DNA of 64,000 nt, taken from NCBI GenBank assembly GCA_965223835.1, contig CBDCXQ010000001.1:4526001-4590000 (forward strand), written 5' to 3'. Below the pieces are notes generated by a model. It was not told where the DNA came from. It was given only the letters and a program-made list of their open reading frames with translations, and made no database searches. The position numbers were made by a program, and so were the translations under genes. Each line of letters opens with the position of its first letter. Within the stretch, counting starts at the first letter, position 1. Of this stretch, positions 34,885-44,223 are shown in pieces. Source of the DNA: CAVYXZ01 sp965223835 (GTDB lineage: Bacteria > Chloroflexota > Anaerolineae > Aggregatilineales > Phototrophicaceae).

Positions 34885-36331
34885 CAGAAGTTGCTTCACC
34901 AGTTTCAGTATTCAGAGGCGTCGTGCGGGCGATATGGAGTAAGGCAATTGCCAATCCCATCCACAACCAGTGCCAGACGGTATAGGCCAAACCACGCATC
35001 GTTTGGGTATAGGTGAAGGGCGTTACCCAATCACCCAGCATCATCGCCAACAGGGAGATAAAATAGGCGGCGACCAATGATGCTGCCAGCCCGCCTTCAA
35101 ATCCTTTTCGAGGAACCTTACGATAGGCAAGCCAGACCGTCACGCCGATGCTAATCCATAGCGCAATAAATGTGATAAAACCCAGAATACCGGTCTGCGC
35201 ATAAATATCAATGTAATTGTTGTGCGATAGCTGAAACAGCCCGCCTACGTAGACCCACATATAGAAGAAATATCCGGCGGGACCAGTGCCAAATAGAAAG
35301 TGCTGGTTGGCGATATCGAACGAAATGTTGCCAGCCTCAGCCCGTGCTTCACCCGATTCTTCGGTTTCGGCTTCCAGAATTGCATTGATTGCGTCAATAT
35401 TTGCAGCCGCGCCCACCATGACAGCAGCAACGAGAATCAAGATAAGCACTTTGGAACGTAAGAACATGATGATACCCATGCCCATGACCATCGGCAGCCA
35501 ACCGCTGATCCAACTGATACCCAGACCCATTTGGATGTAGACCCAACCACCAATAATGGCGACGAGAAACGTGCGATGCCGCCAGTCGATTTTCTGATTA
35601 TAGAGGAGTTGACCGAGCGCGAAAATACAGATCCAGGCAGGGAATTGACCAAAGGTATTAAACACTGGCGGCAGGTAAATGTTCAGGATGCGCGGGGTCA
35701 TCATAATGCCACCATAGATCAAAAAGTACCAGATCGCAGCCTTGATCGCCCGCATCGTCCGCATAAAATTCCCAAACAGCAGCATGGCAACGGGTGACAG
35801 CATAATGACGATCATCGTGACCAGTCGCGGCAGAAACCGGTCTGCCATAACATACTCCACGATCGGGTCAACGTAAGCGTTGCTCCAGACGAATGAAATA
35901 CCAACAATCGCGATAAATATGGGCACGATTCGGTTAGGCGGAGCGGCGATCACGCTCTTAAATGACCGCTGGGCAACCAGCATTTTGATGAGCCAAAATA
36001 GGGTAAGAACCAGCAACAGCAGCAAAGTCGTGGTGATGTCACGCGGAATCGGCGGGTTGGCAATGGTTGTGGTGACCATCAACAACAACACACCAATTTC
36101 CATGTGATTATAGATAAACACCAGTACCAGAATGCCACCGACTAATCCCACAATCCCAAAGCCAATAATGGGATTGATGCTCGCTAAGCCAGCAAACAGA
36201 GCCAGGAACAGGGTCGTTGCCACCAGGCCGATGCGCATGGTGTGGATAAACTGCCGTTCCAGAACCTGATAGCGGACATAGCCGATCAGGCGCAGGAATT
36301 GATTTTGAACATTCTCCGCTAAAGAAATCAT
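34874..36331 (-). CDS. O-antigen ligase / polymerase-like membrane protein
   Basis: A 485-aa protein with ten or more hydrophobic helices and a long loop (about 310-365) rich in Glu and Arg, the periplasmic loop of the Wzy_C (O-antigen ligase family) architecture. The conserved FGTGPAGYFFYMW and LSHNNYIDIYAQTG segments fit the H-x-D/E-x-Y loop pattern of this family. It polymerises or transfers the EPS repeat. It follows the BY-kinase by 15 bases and overlaps the BNR gene. The exact substrate is unknown. Confidence 0.8.
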   Translation of the reverse strand: MISLAENVQNQFLRLIGYVRYQVLERQFIHTMRIGLVATTLFLALFAGLASINPIIGFGIVGLVGGILVLVFIYNHMEIGVLLLMVTTTIANPPIPRDITTTLLLLLVLTLFWLIKMLVAQRSFKSVIAAPPNRIVPIFIAIVGISFVWSNAYVDPIVEYVMADRFLPRLVTMIVIMLSPVAMLLFGNFMRTMRAIKAAIWYFLIYGGIMMTPRILNIYLPPVFNTFGQFPAWICIFALGQLLYNQKIDWRHRTFLVAIIGGWVYIQMGLGISWISGWLPMVMGMGIIMFLRSKVLILILVAAVMVGAAANIDAINAILEAETEESGEARAEAGNISFDIANQHFLFGTGPAGYFFYMWVYVGGLFQLSHNNYIDIYAQTGILGFITFIALWISIGVTVWLAYRKVPRKGFEGGLAASLVAAYFISLLAMMLGDWVTPFTYTQTMRGLAYTVWHWLWMGLAIALLHIARTTPLNTETGEATSDVT

Positions 36332-36346
36332 GAGATCAGACGCGAC

Positions 36347-38305
36347 TTAAATTTCCGGGTCAGCATTATGATCTGGTTTATTGGCGAAGTCCAAAATTGC
36401 ATTACGTTGATCGCGCACATGATCCGGGATCGGGTATGTCCCGGTGCCATTCGGTATCTCGGTTGCAACGGGTTCCAACGTCGCCGCCGGTTGCGGTTGG
36501 GCCGTCTGGCGGGTCGCCATCAGATCATGAATCTTACTCTCGGCTATCCACCGCCGCATGAAACGACGTTTGGCGGTGAGATAACCCGTATCCAGCCAAC
36601 TCTGGACGGTCCGTTTTTTGACGCCGAGGCGGGCTGCAGTCGCCGTGATCGAATACAATTTTTCGCCATTTTTGTCGGTGATGACGTTGGCCCGCAACGC
36701 CATTAGACCAGAACTGGGTTTGTCCATCTCGCGACCGAGTTTGGCCGCGTTAAGTGTTGGTGTTTGGCGATAGTAGTTATTGTTGTATTTCGATGTGATC
36801 TGGAGCCGCACCCGATTAAAGACCAGACCGTAGATATTGACGTTGGGGCCTTCGCTCAGTTCTTCTAAGGAGCGCTTGAGCGATGACAAACGGGTGCGCC
36901 GCGTATTGATGACCACAATGACGCCATTACTGGCTTCGCCGAGGAAAATTGAATCGGGGCCACCAATGGTGGGAGCCGCATCAATCACAATTGCATCATA
37001 GAGTTGTGACAGGATTTCGATCATTTCCTGAAAACGCGGACGGCTCAGCAAAGCAGCCGGGTCACTCTCGGACCGACCAAACGGCAGCACCGACAGATTT
37101 TCATACCCGCTGTCCAGAATCGCCTGGACCAAATCGGTTTTCAGGGGCGCATTACTCACTAATACATCACTCAGACCGAAAACATTGGGCAAGCGGAAGA
37201 TCTCGTGCAGGTCGCCCCGGCGCATATCGCCGTCAATCACCAGTGTGCGCATCCCCGCTTGGGCAGTTTCCAGCGCATAATTGGCGGAGGTTAAGGTTTT
37301 GCCTTCACCGGAGTCATAACTCATGATGGTTATGACGCGGGGGTGTTTACCCCCAGCCGCCAGCGCGACTTTGGCCCGGACCTGCCGTAAGGCTTCGGCT
37401 TCCACTGAACCGGGCATGGTATCGACATACAGCGGGAGTTTTTTGCGCGGTATGATCCCGAGAGGCCCCAATATACGCAGCCCCATCATCGTTTCATCGC
37501 GCCATTCATTCCACTGCAAGCGGTCATCGAAGAACGTAAACAAAATAATGGTAAGAACAGACAGCATCGCGCCGGCCATCCCGGCAAAAATCAGGTCTCT
37601 AATGCTGTTCGTTACCCAGGGATAATAGTTGGGAACCGCCGCTTCAAAAATCTGGACTTCACTACGGGGCGCATTCTCAGCCAGGCCCAGCAAGTCGGCC
37701 CGTAGATCACGAATCGTTTGATCGATTCGTTCGCGTTCAGCCAGATTCTGACTGAGGGCGAAAGCGGATTGTAATGTTTCCGCTTCATCTAATAGTTGAT
37801 CAAACTGATCTTGCAAACTGTTGATCTGGTTTTGTACAGACTCAATCTGACTCGTCACAAACTCCATGTCCAGGATCTGGCCGCTTTCCGAGGTTTGGGC
37901 GATCAGTTCTTGCACAATGCGGTTGGCGATCGCTGCTGCCCGGTCCGGGTCGGTATCAACAATCGTGATATTAATCAACGATGCGAGCTGTTCAATTTCC
38001 ACTGACATGCGGTCCAGCAGATCTTTCACACCGACATCGAGGCCCAGGTCGTCAATTACCGGTTGAATCAGGGTGGGGCGACGTAACAAAACGGCATAGC
38101 CGTTTAAGACCTGGCGGGTTGCGCCAACTGGAACCGGCCTATCGGGGTCATCACCGACCGCGATAATCGCCTGCGAAACGTACAGCGTCTCCTGGGTAGT
38201 GCGCAGCATAAAACCCGCACCGACGCCTAATGAGACCGACAGCGCGATCAACCACCACCACCGCAGCAATGCACGCAATGAGTTTGTTACAAGGGGTGTA
38301 TTCAC
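36347..38305 (-). CDS. Wzz-type chain-length determinant / BY-kinase with C-terminal HTH
   Basis: A 652-aa protein that starts with GTG. The N-terminal Wzz domain has two transmembrane helices (about 15-35 and 235-255) with a coiled coil between them. A bacterial tyrosine kinase domain follows: Walker A SYDSGEGKT (about 330), Walker A' VIDGDMRR and Walker B IVIDAAPT. The tyrosine cluster KYNNNYYRQ lies about 505-515. Unusually, about 130 residues follow it, and they include a MerR/excisionase-type helix-turn-helix (SITATAARLGVKKRTVQSWLDTGYLTAKRRF, about 565-600). The kinase controls EPS chain length and export; the HTH suggests DNA binding. It is the first gene of the operon. Confidence 0.85.
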   Translation of the reverse strand: MNTPLVTNSLRALLRWWWLIALSVSLGVGAGFMLRTTQETLYVSQAIIAVGDDPDRPVPVGATRQVLNGYAVLLRRPTLIQPVIDDLGLDVGVKDLLDRMSVEIEQLASLINITIVDTDPDRAAAIANRIVQELIAQTSESGQILDMEFVTSQIESVQNQINSLQDQFDQLLDEAETLQSAFALSQNLAERERIDQTIRDLRADLLGLAENAPRSEVQIFEAAVPNYYPWVTNSIRDLIFAGMAGAMLSVLTIILFTFFDDRLQWNEWRDETMMGLRILGPLGIIPRKKLPLYVDTMPGSVEAEALRQVRAKVALAAGGKHPRVITIMSYDSGEGKTLTSANYALETAQAGMRTLVIDGDMRRGDLHEIFRLPNVFGLSDVLVSNAPLKTDLVQAILDSGYENLSVLPFGRSESDPAALLSRPRFQEMIEILSQLYDAIVIDAAPTIGGPDSIFLGEASNGVIVVINTRRTRLSSLKRSLEELSEGPNVNIYGLVFNRVRLQITSKYNNNYYRQTPTLNAAKLGREMDKPSSGLMALRANVITDKNGEKLYSITATAARLGVKKRTVQSWLDTGYLTAKRRFMRRWIAESKIHDLMATRQTAQPQPAATLEPVATEIPNGTGTYPIPDHVRDQRNAILDFANKPDHNADPEI

Positions 38306-38407
38306 AACAATTTCCCTTACTATCAGACCTGCACGACCAGTCTAGGGGAGCATAACTAACAGCATCCTAAAACTGTTATTTTTGTTGAAACACAAAAACA
38401 ACTATAT

Positions 38408-38413
38408 ATTATA
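38408..38413 (-). promoter_or_regulatory. Candidate -10 box upstream of exopolysaccharide operon
   Basis: A consensus TATAAT on the minus strand lies about 100 bases before the GTG start, in a 160-base AT-rich gap. The -35 at the expected spacing is poor, so an activator or alternate sigma factor may be needed. Confidence 0.3.
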
Positions 38414-38465
38414 GCGTCAAAGTACGGTTTAGTGAGCCATTCTTAAACATCTAACAATGTTTTCA

Positions 38466-38639
38466 TTACAATTCACTGCAATCCCAGACAAATCCACACC
38501 GATTACAGCGCACTTTGCAAGCGAAACGAATGGTTGGTGCACCACAACCGGGACAAACGGTCGTCAGGGTATAGTTTGGAGGCGGGGGTGTGGGCGGTTT
38601 GGAGCGCGGCGGTGCTTTTTGGGGATCATCTGCTTCCAT
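38466..38639 (-). CDS. Short zinc-ribbon protein
   Basis: A 57-aa frame: MEADDPQKAPPRSK, then a Pro-rich linker, then a zinc ribbon CPGCG...C...CNRCG with the ending FVWDCSEL. The two CxxC pairs (residues 29/32 and 45/48) are 12 residues apart and would bind one zinc. The Pro-rich start and CxxC spacing make a chance ORF unlikely, but the RBS is weak. Function is unknown; such ribbons are often nucleic-acid or protein adaptors. It lies between the EPS operon and tRNA-Cys. Confidence 0.55.
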   Translation of the reverse strand: MEADDPQKAPPRSKPPTPPPPNYTLTTVCPGCGAPTIRFACKVRCNRCGFVWDCSEL

Positions 38640-38722
38640 AGGTCACGGTTTTCACACAGGCTGTGTTGCTTGGGAGCTTGGAGTTCGTAATGAAAGAGGG
38701 TGCCAATCTGCGACCCCTGTAG

Positions 38723-38793
<71 letters not shown>

Positions 38794-38883
38794 AGTACGT
38801 TGCATTATAGCGAGACATCAACCGACAATCAAGGCAAAATCGCTGGCTTGCGCAATGGCCTGAAAACCGGCACAATACGCATT

Positions 38884-39774
38884 ATGACTGATGAACATGA
38901 TGTAATACCCAACCAACCTGATGAAGATGACCTGCGATTTGCGCCGCCAGACGTGCGTCCAAACGACGATTTTGACGAAGAGACCCTGCCAGTAGCAGCA
39001 GCTGAGTCAACCGTGTCGGCTGTGGCTGATGACGACAATGAGCCATCCGAGATTGACACGGTTGATTTCGCCGAATTCGAAGATCTGACCACTGAAGTCG
39101 ACCTGGATGCAGCGCTCGCCTCCATCTCGATGCTGGACGACATGCTGGCGGATGAAGAAGCAGCGGAACAGGCGGAACGCGCCCGGTCCGAGGCCGAGGC
39201 CGCCGCCCAGGCAGAACGACAGGCCCGGTTAAAAAATCCGGAACACTTCTTCCCCATGCCATCAATGGCGACGACCCAGCGCGGACGAGTTGATTCAGTT
39301 ATTCCCGCCTTAGCGCTCATTGTCATTGGCGCATGGTTAACCTTTAACCTGACCACGGGCAATACCAATCCGATGCTGCTGATTGTGGGGCTGAGCGGAG
39401 CCATATGTCTGACACTGCTGGCCCGCTGGCTGGCATCGGGCCGGTGGGCGCTGGGGAATCTCTTTTTTGCACTGATGATTTTGTTGACTGGCGGCATTGC
39501 GGCCTATTTAGTCATTAGCGGCTTACTGGTCGTTGGCTGGCCGCTGGCCTTTGCCGGGGCGGGATTGGCTTTTTTGATTACCGGCATCCTGGGCGGCGAG
39601 TATCGCTTGTTGTTGCCGGGGCTGGTTGTCTGTTTTGGTAGCCTGGCCGCCTTGATTGTAACCAACGGTGTTTTACCGAGTGCAACACTGAGTCTGCTGG
39701 CCTCGCTCTGGCCGGTGGTGCCAGTCATTATCGTGGTGCTGTTGCTGCTACCCCGTTTCGCCCGTCGTGAGTGA
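38884..39774 (+). CDS. Membrane protein with acidic N-terminal tail
   Basis: A 296-aa protein. The first 110 residues are very acidic and disordered (DEHDVIPNQPDEDD, then an Ala/Glu-rich helix with LDDMLADEEAAEQAERARSE). The rest has six hydrophobic helices (VIPALALIVIGAWLTF to VVPVIIVVLLLLPRF). No family is recognised. The start at this ATG is required because the longer frame would cross the tRNA gene on the opposite strand. It precedes the GT4 gene by six bases, so it may be part of the same operon. Confidence 0.65.
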   Translation: MTDEHDVIPNQPDEDDLRFAPPDVRPNDDFDEETLPVAAAESTVSAVADDDNEPSEIDTVDFAEFEDLTTEVDLDAALASISMLDDMLADEEAAEQAERARSEAEAAAQAERQARLKNPEHFFPMPSMATTQRGRVDSVIPALALIVIGAWLTFNLTTGNTNPMLLIVGLSGAICLTLLARWLASGRWALGNLFFALMILLTGGIAAYLVISGLLVVGWPLAFAGAGLAFLITGILGGEYRLLLPGLVVCFGSLAALIVTNGVLPSATLSLLASLWPVVPVIIVVLLLLPRFARRE

Positions 39775-39780
39775 TTGCTG

Positions 39781-40875
39781 ATGCGCATCGCCATTGATGC
39801 CAGCCGCACGACGGTGCCCCAGCCGACCGGCACTGAGCATTACAGTCGCGAACTCATCCGTGCCCTGCTGCGGTTGGATACCAACCATGAATTCCATCTC
39901 TATTTTCGCGATGAACCCGCACCGGGACTGTTTCCAAAAGCCGAGCATATTCATCGCCATGTGATTCCCCTGCGCCGTCTATGGACTCATGCGCGATTAG
40001 CGCTGGCGCTGCAACAGGCACGGCCCGCCGTGACATTTGTTCCCGCGCATACATTGCCCTTTATTTTTCCGGGACCGGCGGTTGTGACTGTCCATGATCT
40101 GGGCTTTCGCTATTTCCCGGAAACTCACCCCCTGCTGGACCGGCAATATCTGGAGCTAACAACATTTTACAGCACACGGCGGTCAACACGGGTGTTGGCC
40201 GACAGTCAGGCAACGGCCAACGATATAATGGAGATTTACCGGGTGCCACCCGCGAAACTTCAAGTCGTTTACCCCGGCGTGGCGCCCCCCACAATTGGCG
40301 ATCAAGCCGCTGTTCGCGTGAAATACAACCTGCCAGCGCGTTATTTTTTGTTTTTGGGAACGCTACAACCGCGTAAAAACATCGCCGTCATTGTGCAGGC
40401 CTATCAACGCTGGCGCAGCGCTAACCCGGACGATGATGCTGAACTGGTGCTGGCCGGGAATAAAGGTTGGCTCTACGATGACACCTGGGCCGAAGGGCTG
40501 CCGGGTGTAAATCTGCCGGGATTTATTGATGATGCGGACAAAGGGGCGCTCTATGCGGGGGCACTGGCGCTGGTGTTCCCATCATTGTACGAGGGCTTTG
40601 GTTTTCCCGTGATCGAAGCCATGCATTGTGGCACGCCAGTGATTACGAGCAATACGTCCAGCCTACCCGAAGTGGCCGGGGCAGCCGGTTTACTCGTTGA
40701 CCCGTTGAACGTTGGTGCGCTGGTCGACAAATTGACCCGCGTCGCCGGTAATCCTGAACAACGACAGGTGATGCGCGACGCCGGTTATCAACAGGCCGCT
40801 CGTTTCACCTGGGAACAGGCCGCCGAACAAACCATGACGGCGCTGGAAACCGCCGCCCAAACTGTCAATCCATAA
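39781..40875 (+). CDS. Glycosyltransferase family 4 (GT1-type mannosyltransferase-like)
   Basis: A 364-aa GT-B enzyme. The N-terminal domain starts MRIAIDASRTTVPQPTGTEHY. The donor-binding half has FLGTLQPRKNIAVIVQAYQ (about 195), a GFGFPVIEAMHCGTPVI Glu motif (about 275-295) and TSNTSSLPEVAG. These are hallmarks of the mannosyltransferase-like GT4 branch. A TTG two codons earlier is the alternative start. It is preceded on the same strand by the acidic membrane protein and may form an operon with it. Confidence 0.85.
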   Translation: MRIAIDASRTTVPQPTGTEHYSRELIRALLRLDTNHEFHLYFRDEPAPGLFPKAEHIHRHVIPLRRLWTHARLALALQQARPAVTFVPAHTLPFIFPGPAVVTVHDLGFRYFPETHPLLDRQYLELTTFYSTRRSTRVLADSQATANDIMEIYRVPPAKLQVVYPGVAPPTIGDQAAVRVKYNLPARYFLFLGTLQPRKNIAVIVQAYQRWRSANPDDDAELVLAGNKGWLYDDTWAEGLPGVNLPGFIDDADKGALYAGALALVFPSLYEGFGFPVIEAMHCGTPVITSNTSSLPEVAGAAGLLVDPLNVGALVDKLTRVAGNPEQRQVMRDAGYQQAARFTWEQAAEQTMTALETAAQTVNP

Positions 40876-40876
40876 A

Positions 40877-40899
40877 TTCGGCGGGCATTAAAGGCCGAA
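40877..40899. terminator. Bidirectional hairpin between convergent genes
   Basis: The inverted pair TTCGGC / GCCGAA encloses an 11-base loop between the GT4 stop and the ABM stop. No U tract follows, so it is a weak terminator for either direction. Confidence 0.35.
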
Positions 40900-40918
40900 A
40901 CCAGCGCCAACGTACTTC

Positions 40919-41248
40919 TCACTCGTCAACCCGTTCAATTTTAGTCGTACTCTGAATTACCTCGTGAATCTCGATCTGGGGATGTCCCGTGAAGGCCTCA
41001 CGCGGCAGCGTGCTGGAACGCGCATGACCTTCTTTGAACGCTGGCGATTCGGTCCAATCTTCGAAGTGTTTCTGCGATTCCCAGAAAGTCATGACCACGT
41101 AGGGATCACCCGGTTGCGTTGGGCGTAACATCTGAAAGCTGATGAAGCCCGGCATCCCATCAACCAGATTGGCACGGTCGGCAAATCGCGCTTCAAAAGC
41201 AGCAGCATGATCCGGGTTCACGGGGATGCGATTGCAAACAACGATCAT
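40919..41248 (-). CDS. Antibiotic-biosynthesis-monooxygenase (ABM) domain protein
   Basis: A 109-aa ferredoxin-like alpha/beta barrel. The motif is RIPVNPDHAAAFEARFADR, then GFISFQMLRP and VVMTFWESQKHFEDWTESPAFKEGH, the ABM/HmoA-type pattern, usually a dimer. Relatives degrade haem or oxidise polyketides, often without a cofactor; the substrate is unknown. It is the last of four minus-strand genes with the ATP-grasp, QEGLA and N-formylglutamate amidohydrolase proteins, 30 bases downstream of the ATP-grasp stop. Confidence 0.75.
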   Translation of the reverse strand: MIVVCNRIPVNPDHAAAFEARFADRANLVDGMPGFISFQMLRPTQPGDPYVVMTFWESQKHFEDWTESPAFKEGHARSSTLPREAFTGHPQIEIHEVIQSTTKIERVDE

Positions 41249-41278
41249 GGCGGATACGTTCCTTCAAATAAATTCTGG

Positions 41279-42328
41279 CTATAGCATCGACATTTCGAGG
41301 TTGCTGAAATCACGTTTGTAGAACTGCATATAATTGACTTTACGTTCCAGCGCTTCGAGGACTGCCTGCGTAAAATCGACCTTTTCAAACCGCTGGGCGC
41401 TGCCGAGGCCACCGGGACTGAAGACGTTGATTTCCATGAGCTTGTCGCCCACAATGTCCAGACCAACGAGGAACATGCCATCTTCAACCAGCTTGGGCCG
41501 CACGATCTCAGCAATGCGCAGTTCAGCGGATGAAACATCGGCCTTAGCGATCGTGCCGCCCGCGTGTACATTGCTGCGAATATCATCGCCCTGGCGCACC
41601 CGCCGGAAGGCCGCATACTTATTGCGAAAACGTAAGGGCTGTCCGTTCATCAGGAACATACGCATATCACCGTCAACCGCAGCGGGCAGATATTCCTGAG
41701 CAATGACATAGCCATCGCGAGTCAACGATTCCACGATCTGGTTCAGGTTCGACATGTCATCTTTGCGCAGGATAAAGACCCCCTGCCCCCCTGAGCCTTG
41801 TAACGGTTTGAGGATGACGTTGCCGCCCTCTTCTCTGGCAAAGGCGCGGATGTCACTGCGATCACGGGTGATAAGGGTCCGCGGACGCACTTCCTCGGGA
41901 AAGCCCTGGAAATACATTTTGTTGGTGGCTTTAGCGAGGCCGTCGGGATCATTCACCACCACCACGCCACCACGCATCGCCATCCGCCCAAAGATGATGC
42001 CCGCGTTTTGTGCCCAGGGCCGTTTGATGACGTCATCCGATGGGTCATTACGCAGCATGAGAATATCCAAATCGTCAAGGACGACGTGTTCCTTACGAGC
42101 TTTGGTACCTTGCAAGTCTTTAAGGTAGTTCTCAGTGACTTTATATTTCTTATCTGTGGGCACCGACCGGGCACGAGCACCAACGCGATCATCGGGCAGG
42201 TACGCTAGATCGCCAACACCCATGACCCATACTTCATGACCTTTGTTGACGGCGGCCATACCCAGGCGCGTGGTGGTATAGCCTTTTTGTTCAGTCATGA
42301 CATCGTTGACGACGAATCCTAAACGCAT
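41279..42328 (-). CDS. ATP-grasp ligase, GshB-like
   Basis: A 349-aa ATP-grasp protein. The N-terminal GshB-type region (GFVVNDVMTEQKGYTTTR) precedes the ATP-grasp lobe (GGNVILKPLQGSGGQGVFILRK, about 170-195, then AQEYLP, about 215) and the metal/ATP end (LDIVGDKLMEINVFSPGGL, about 299-316). The fold joins an amine to a carboxylate using ATP. It lies in a conserved-looking set with a QEGLA protein and an N-formylglutamate amidohydrolase, suggesting a peptide or amino-acid-amide pathway rather than glutathione itself. The QEGLA stop is two bases before its start. Confidence 0.85.
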   Translation of the reverse strand: MRLGFVVNDVMTEQKGYTTTRLGMAAVNKGHEVWVMGVGDLAYLPDDRVGARARSVPTDKKYKVTENYLKDLQGTKARKEHVVLDDLDILMLRNDPSDDVIKRPWAQNAGIIFGRMAMRGGVVVVNDPDGLAKATNKMYFQGFPEEVRPRTLITRDRSDIRAFAREEGGNVILKPLQGSGGQGVFILRKDDMSNLNQIVESLTRDGYVIAQEYLPAAVDGDMRMFLMNGQPLRFRNKYAAFRRVRQGDDIRSNVHAGGTIAKADVSSAELRIAEIVRPKLVEDGMFLVGLDIVGDKLMEINVFSPGGLGSAQRFEKVDFTQAVLEALERKVNYMQFYKRDFSNLEMSML

Positions 42329-42330
42329 CG

Positions 42331-44223
42331 TTACTTCCTCTCTAATAGATCAAAAACAGTCATACCCTGTTTAAGTTGGGACAAACAATCCGCAGTATGG
42401 GGTGCATCCAGGTAGCGGGGACGCAACAAGGCGGGCTTTAAAATGCCCCGCCATTGCAATTCCTGAACAATCGGAATATGTTCTTCAGCAATTTTGCCGA
42501 CCAGCAGCGGCTCCAGTGTACCATCATTTCTCAGATATTCGAGCAATCGGACCAGGCCACGCAGGTATATCGCATCTTTGATCAGGCCACCACCGCGATA
42601 AATCCGCATTGTCATGGTAAAGGCTAAGCGCTGGCGAAACCCGTAGGTTTTATTGAGGAGCCGATAGGTATCGACAAACGTTGCGCCCGCAACCAGACAA
42701 TGCGCCGCCACAACCCGCGCTGCCAGGAGCCGCACCCGCGCTGGACTGAGACCATCCACCAGATATTCAGCCAACACCGCCAGACCCTCTTGTAGTTCAT
42801 CATAGCCCGCCAGTCCATGATAAAGTTGCCGGAAGGGTTGCGCCCGGCCATTATAGTAAGTGACGATGTGCGTACCAATCTCATGTTGCAGCAGCGCATC
42901 AACCCGACTGCCCCCGATCTGGGTTTCGGTCCCGATCAATAGATCGCCGCGCGAGACCATCAGCCCCGAAAACAGGTCGTCGCGGACATGCACCTCGGCA
43001 GGCAACGCCGGGTACTGCTGTCGGTAGAAATCCAGTTCCGCCCGGGCCGCAGTCGCAAAGGCCGCCGCATCATACACCTGCTCATTTTTGGGTTTGCGAG
43101 CACGCGGCGCGATCTTGTCAAGTAAAGAGCGAGCTAGTTCGACCAATTCTGGCGCTAGCTCACCATATAATTGTAAGCCGCCATACAAAAACCGGGGCGA
43201 ATTCAGATTACTGAGCATCGTCAGTTGAATATCCAGTTCTTCGCGTTTTTGCTGAAACAGGTACATCAGCGTCGGATCTTCCAGCCGGTCAATGCGGATA
43301 TTCCACAAACGACGTTTGAGTTCGCTGGGATCATTCAAGTGGGGCCGGTAACGCATAGTCGGCGTTTGCGCATACTTCTTCCGCCGGAACTCGGCCCAGG
43401 CAGCGTGGGTGTTATTGGGTGTGACTTGCAACAGAAAATCAAAACCGCTGCTGATGTTGGATAGTTGGCGGTCGATCTGCCAGACCGCTTTGACCATTGC
43501 TCGTCGACCCAGTGCCTGATAATGACGGGGGCGATGGGTCGTCTGGGTACGAGCGAATTCGAAAAACGTTTGCTGGACTGCACGGGTGACTTTGCGCGTC
43601 AGGGACTGCAATACCAGCGGATAAATCTCCAACGTTTCTGGATTGCGATAAATGGGTTGAGCTTCAAGGCCAATCACCTGACAGTTGAGCGTGGTTTGTT
43701 CGGTCGGCGTCAGCAGTGGCAGCAGGCCCGGTGGCGCCGGTTTGCTGCCCTGGTGAACAGTTACACGGGCACGAACACGGTAGAGATATACCTGGCGCAG
43801 TTGACTTTCAAGCGTGTCAACGATGGGTGTCTGGGCGGATTTGCGGGGCGTCATGATCCGAAATGACGGCTTGATCGTTGGAGAATCGTTCATCTGCGGC
43901 TCATCCGGTCCCGACCAGATTTCGAGTAGCAAAAAGCGCCCAAACTCATTTCCTAATGTTTCAACAATGCATGTGACGAGTTTCTTTAAACTGGTGCGCA
44001 GTGACTTACTGGCCGGTATGAAGAGATACGACGCGTGGCTCTTAATCAAGTTAATCGTGCCGGGATCGCTGTGCCGGGTTGGCGTGCGATAGAGCACCAG
44101 AAACGGGAGTTGGCGGTCGATGTGGATGCGCCCACCCGCCGGCAAATTCCGCCGAATTTGTTTATTTTCTGCCAGTCGTGAGCCGACCGTTGCGATCAAT
44201 TTATCGGTAATGACCGCTGTCAT
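42331..44223 (-). CDS. QEGLA-motif (DUF1704/MATCAP-type) metallopeptidase-like protein
   Basis: A 630-aa protein of the DUF1704 family, called flavohemoglobin expression-modulating QEGLA protein in annotation. The family signature is present: HEIGTH (zinc-binding, about 445-450) followed by DELQEGLAVLAEYL, where Glu completes the metal site. Eukaryotic relatives (MATCAP) cut the C-terminal tyrosine of tubulin, so a carboxypeptidase role is reasonable. The N-terminal 250 residues are not recognised. Its start overlaps the N-formylglutamate amidohydrolase stop by ATGA and it is followed directly by the ATP-grasp gene. Confidence 0.8.
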   Translation of the reverse strand: MTAVITDKLIATVGSRLAENKQIRRNLPAGGRIHIDRQLPFLVLYRTPTRHSDPGTINLIKSHASYLFIPASKSLRTSLKKLVTCIVETLGNEFGRFLLLEIWSGPDEPQMNDSPTIKPSFRIMTPRKSAQTPIVDTLESQLRQVYLYRVRARVTVHQGSKPAPPGLLPLLTPTEQTTLNCQVIGLEAQPIYRNPETLEIYPLVLQSLTRKVTRAVQQTFFEFARTQTTHRPRHYQALGRRAMVKAVWQIDRQLSNISSGFDFLLQVTPNNTHAAWAEFRRKKYAQTPTMRYRPHLNDPSELKRRLWNIRIDRLEDPTLMYLFQQKREELDIQLTMLSNLNSPRFLYGGLQLYGELAPELVELARSLLDKIAPRARKPKNEQVYDAAAFATAARAELDFYRQQYPALPAEVHVRDDLFSGLMVSRGDLLIGTETQIGGSRVDALLQHEIGTHIVTYYNGRAQPFRQLYHGLAGYDELQEGLAVLAEYLVDGLSPARVRLLAARVVAAHCLVAGATFVDTYRLLNKTYGFRQRLAFTMTMRIYRGGGLIKDAIYLRGLVRLLEYLRNDGTLEPLLVGKIAEEHIPIVQELQWRGILKPALLRPRYLDAPHTADCLSQLKQGMTVFDLLERK

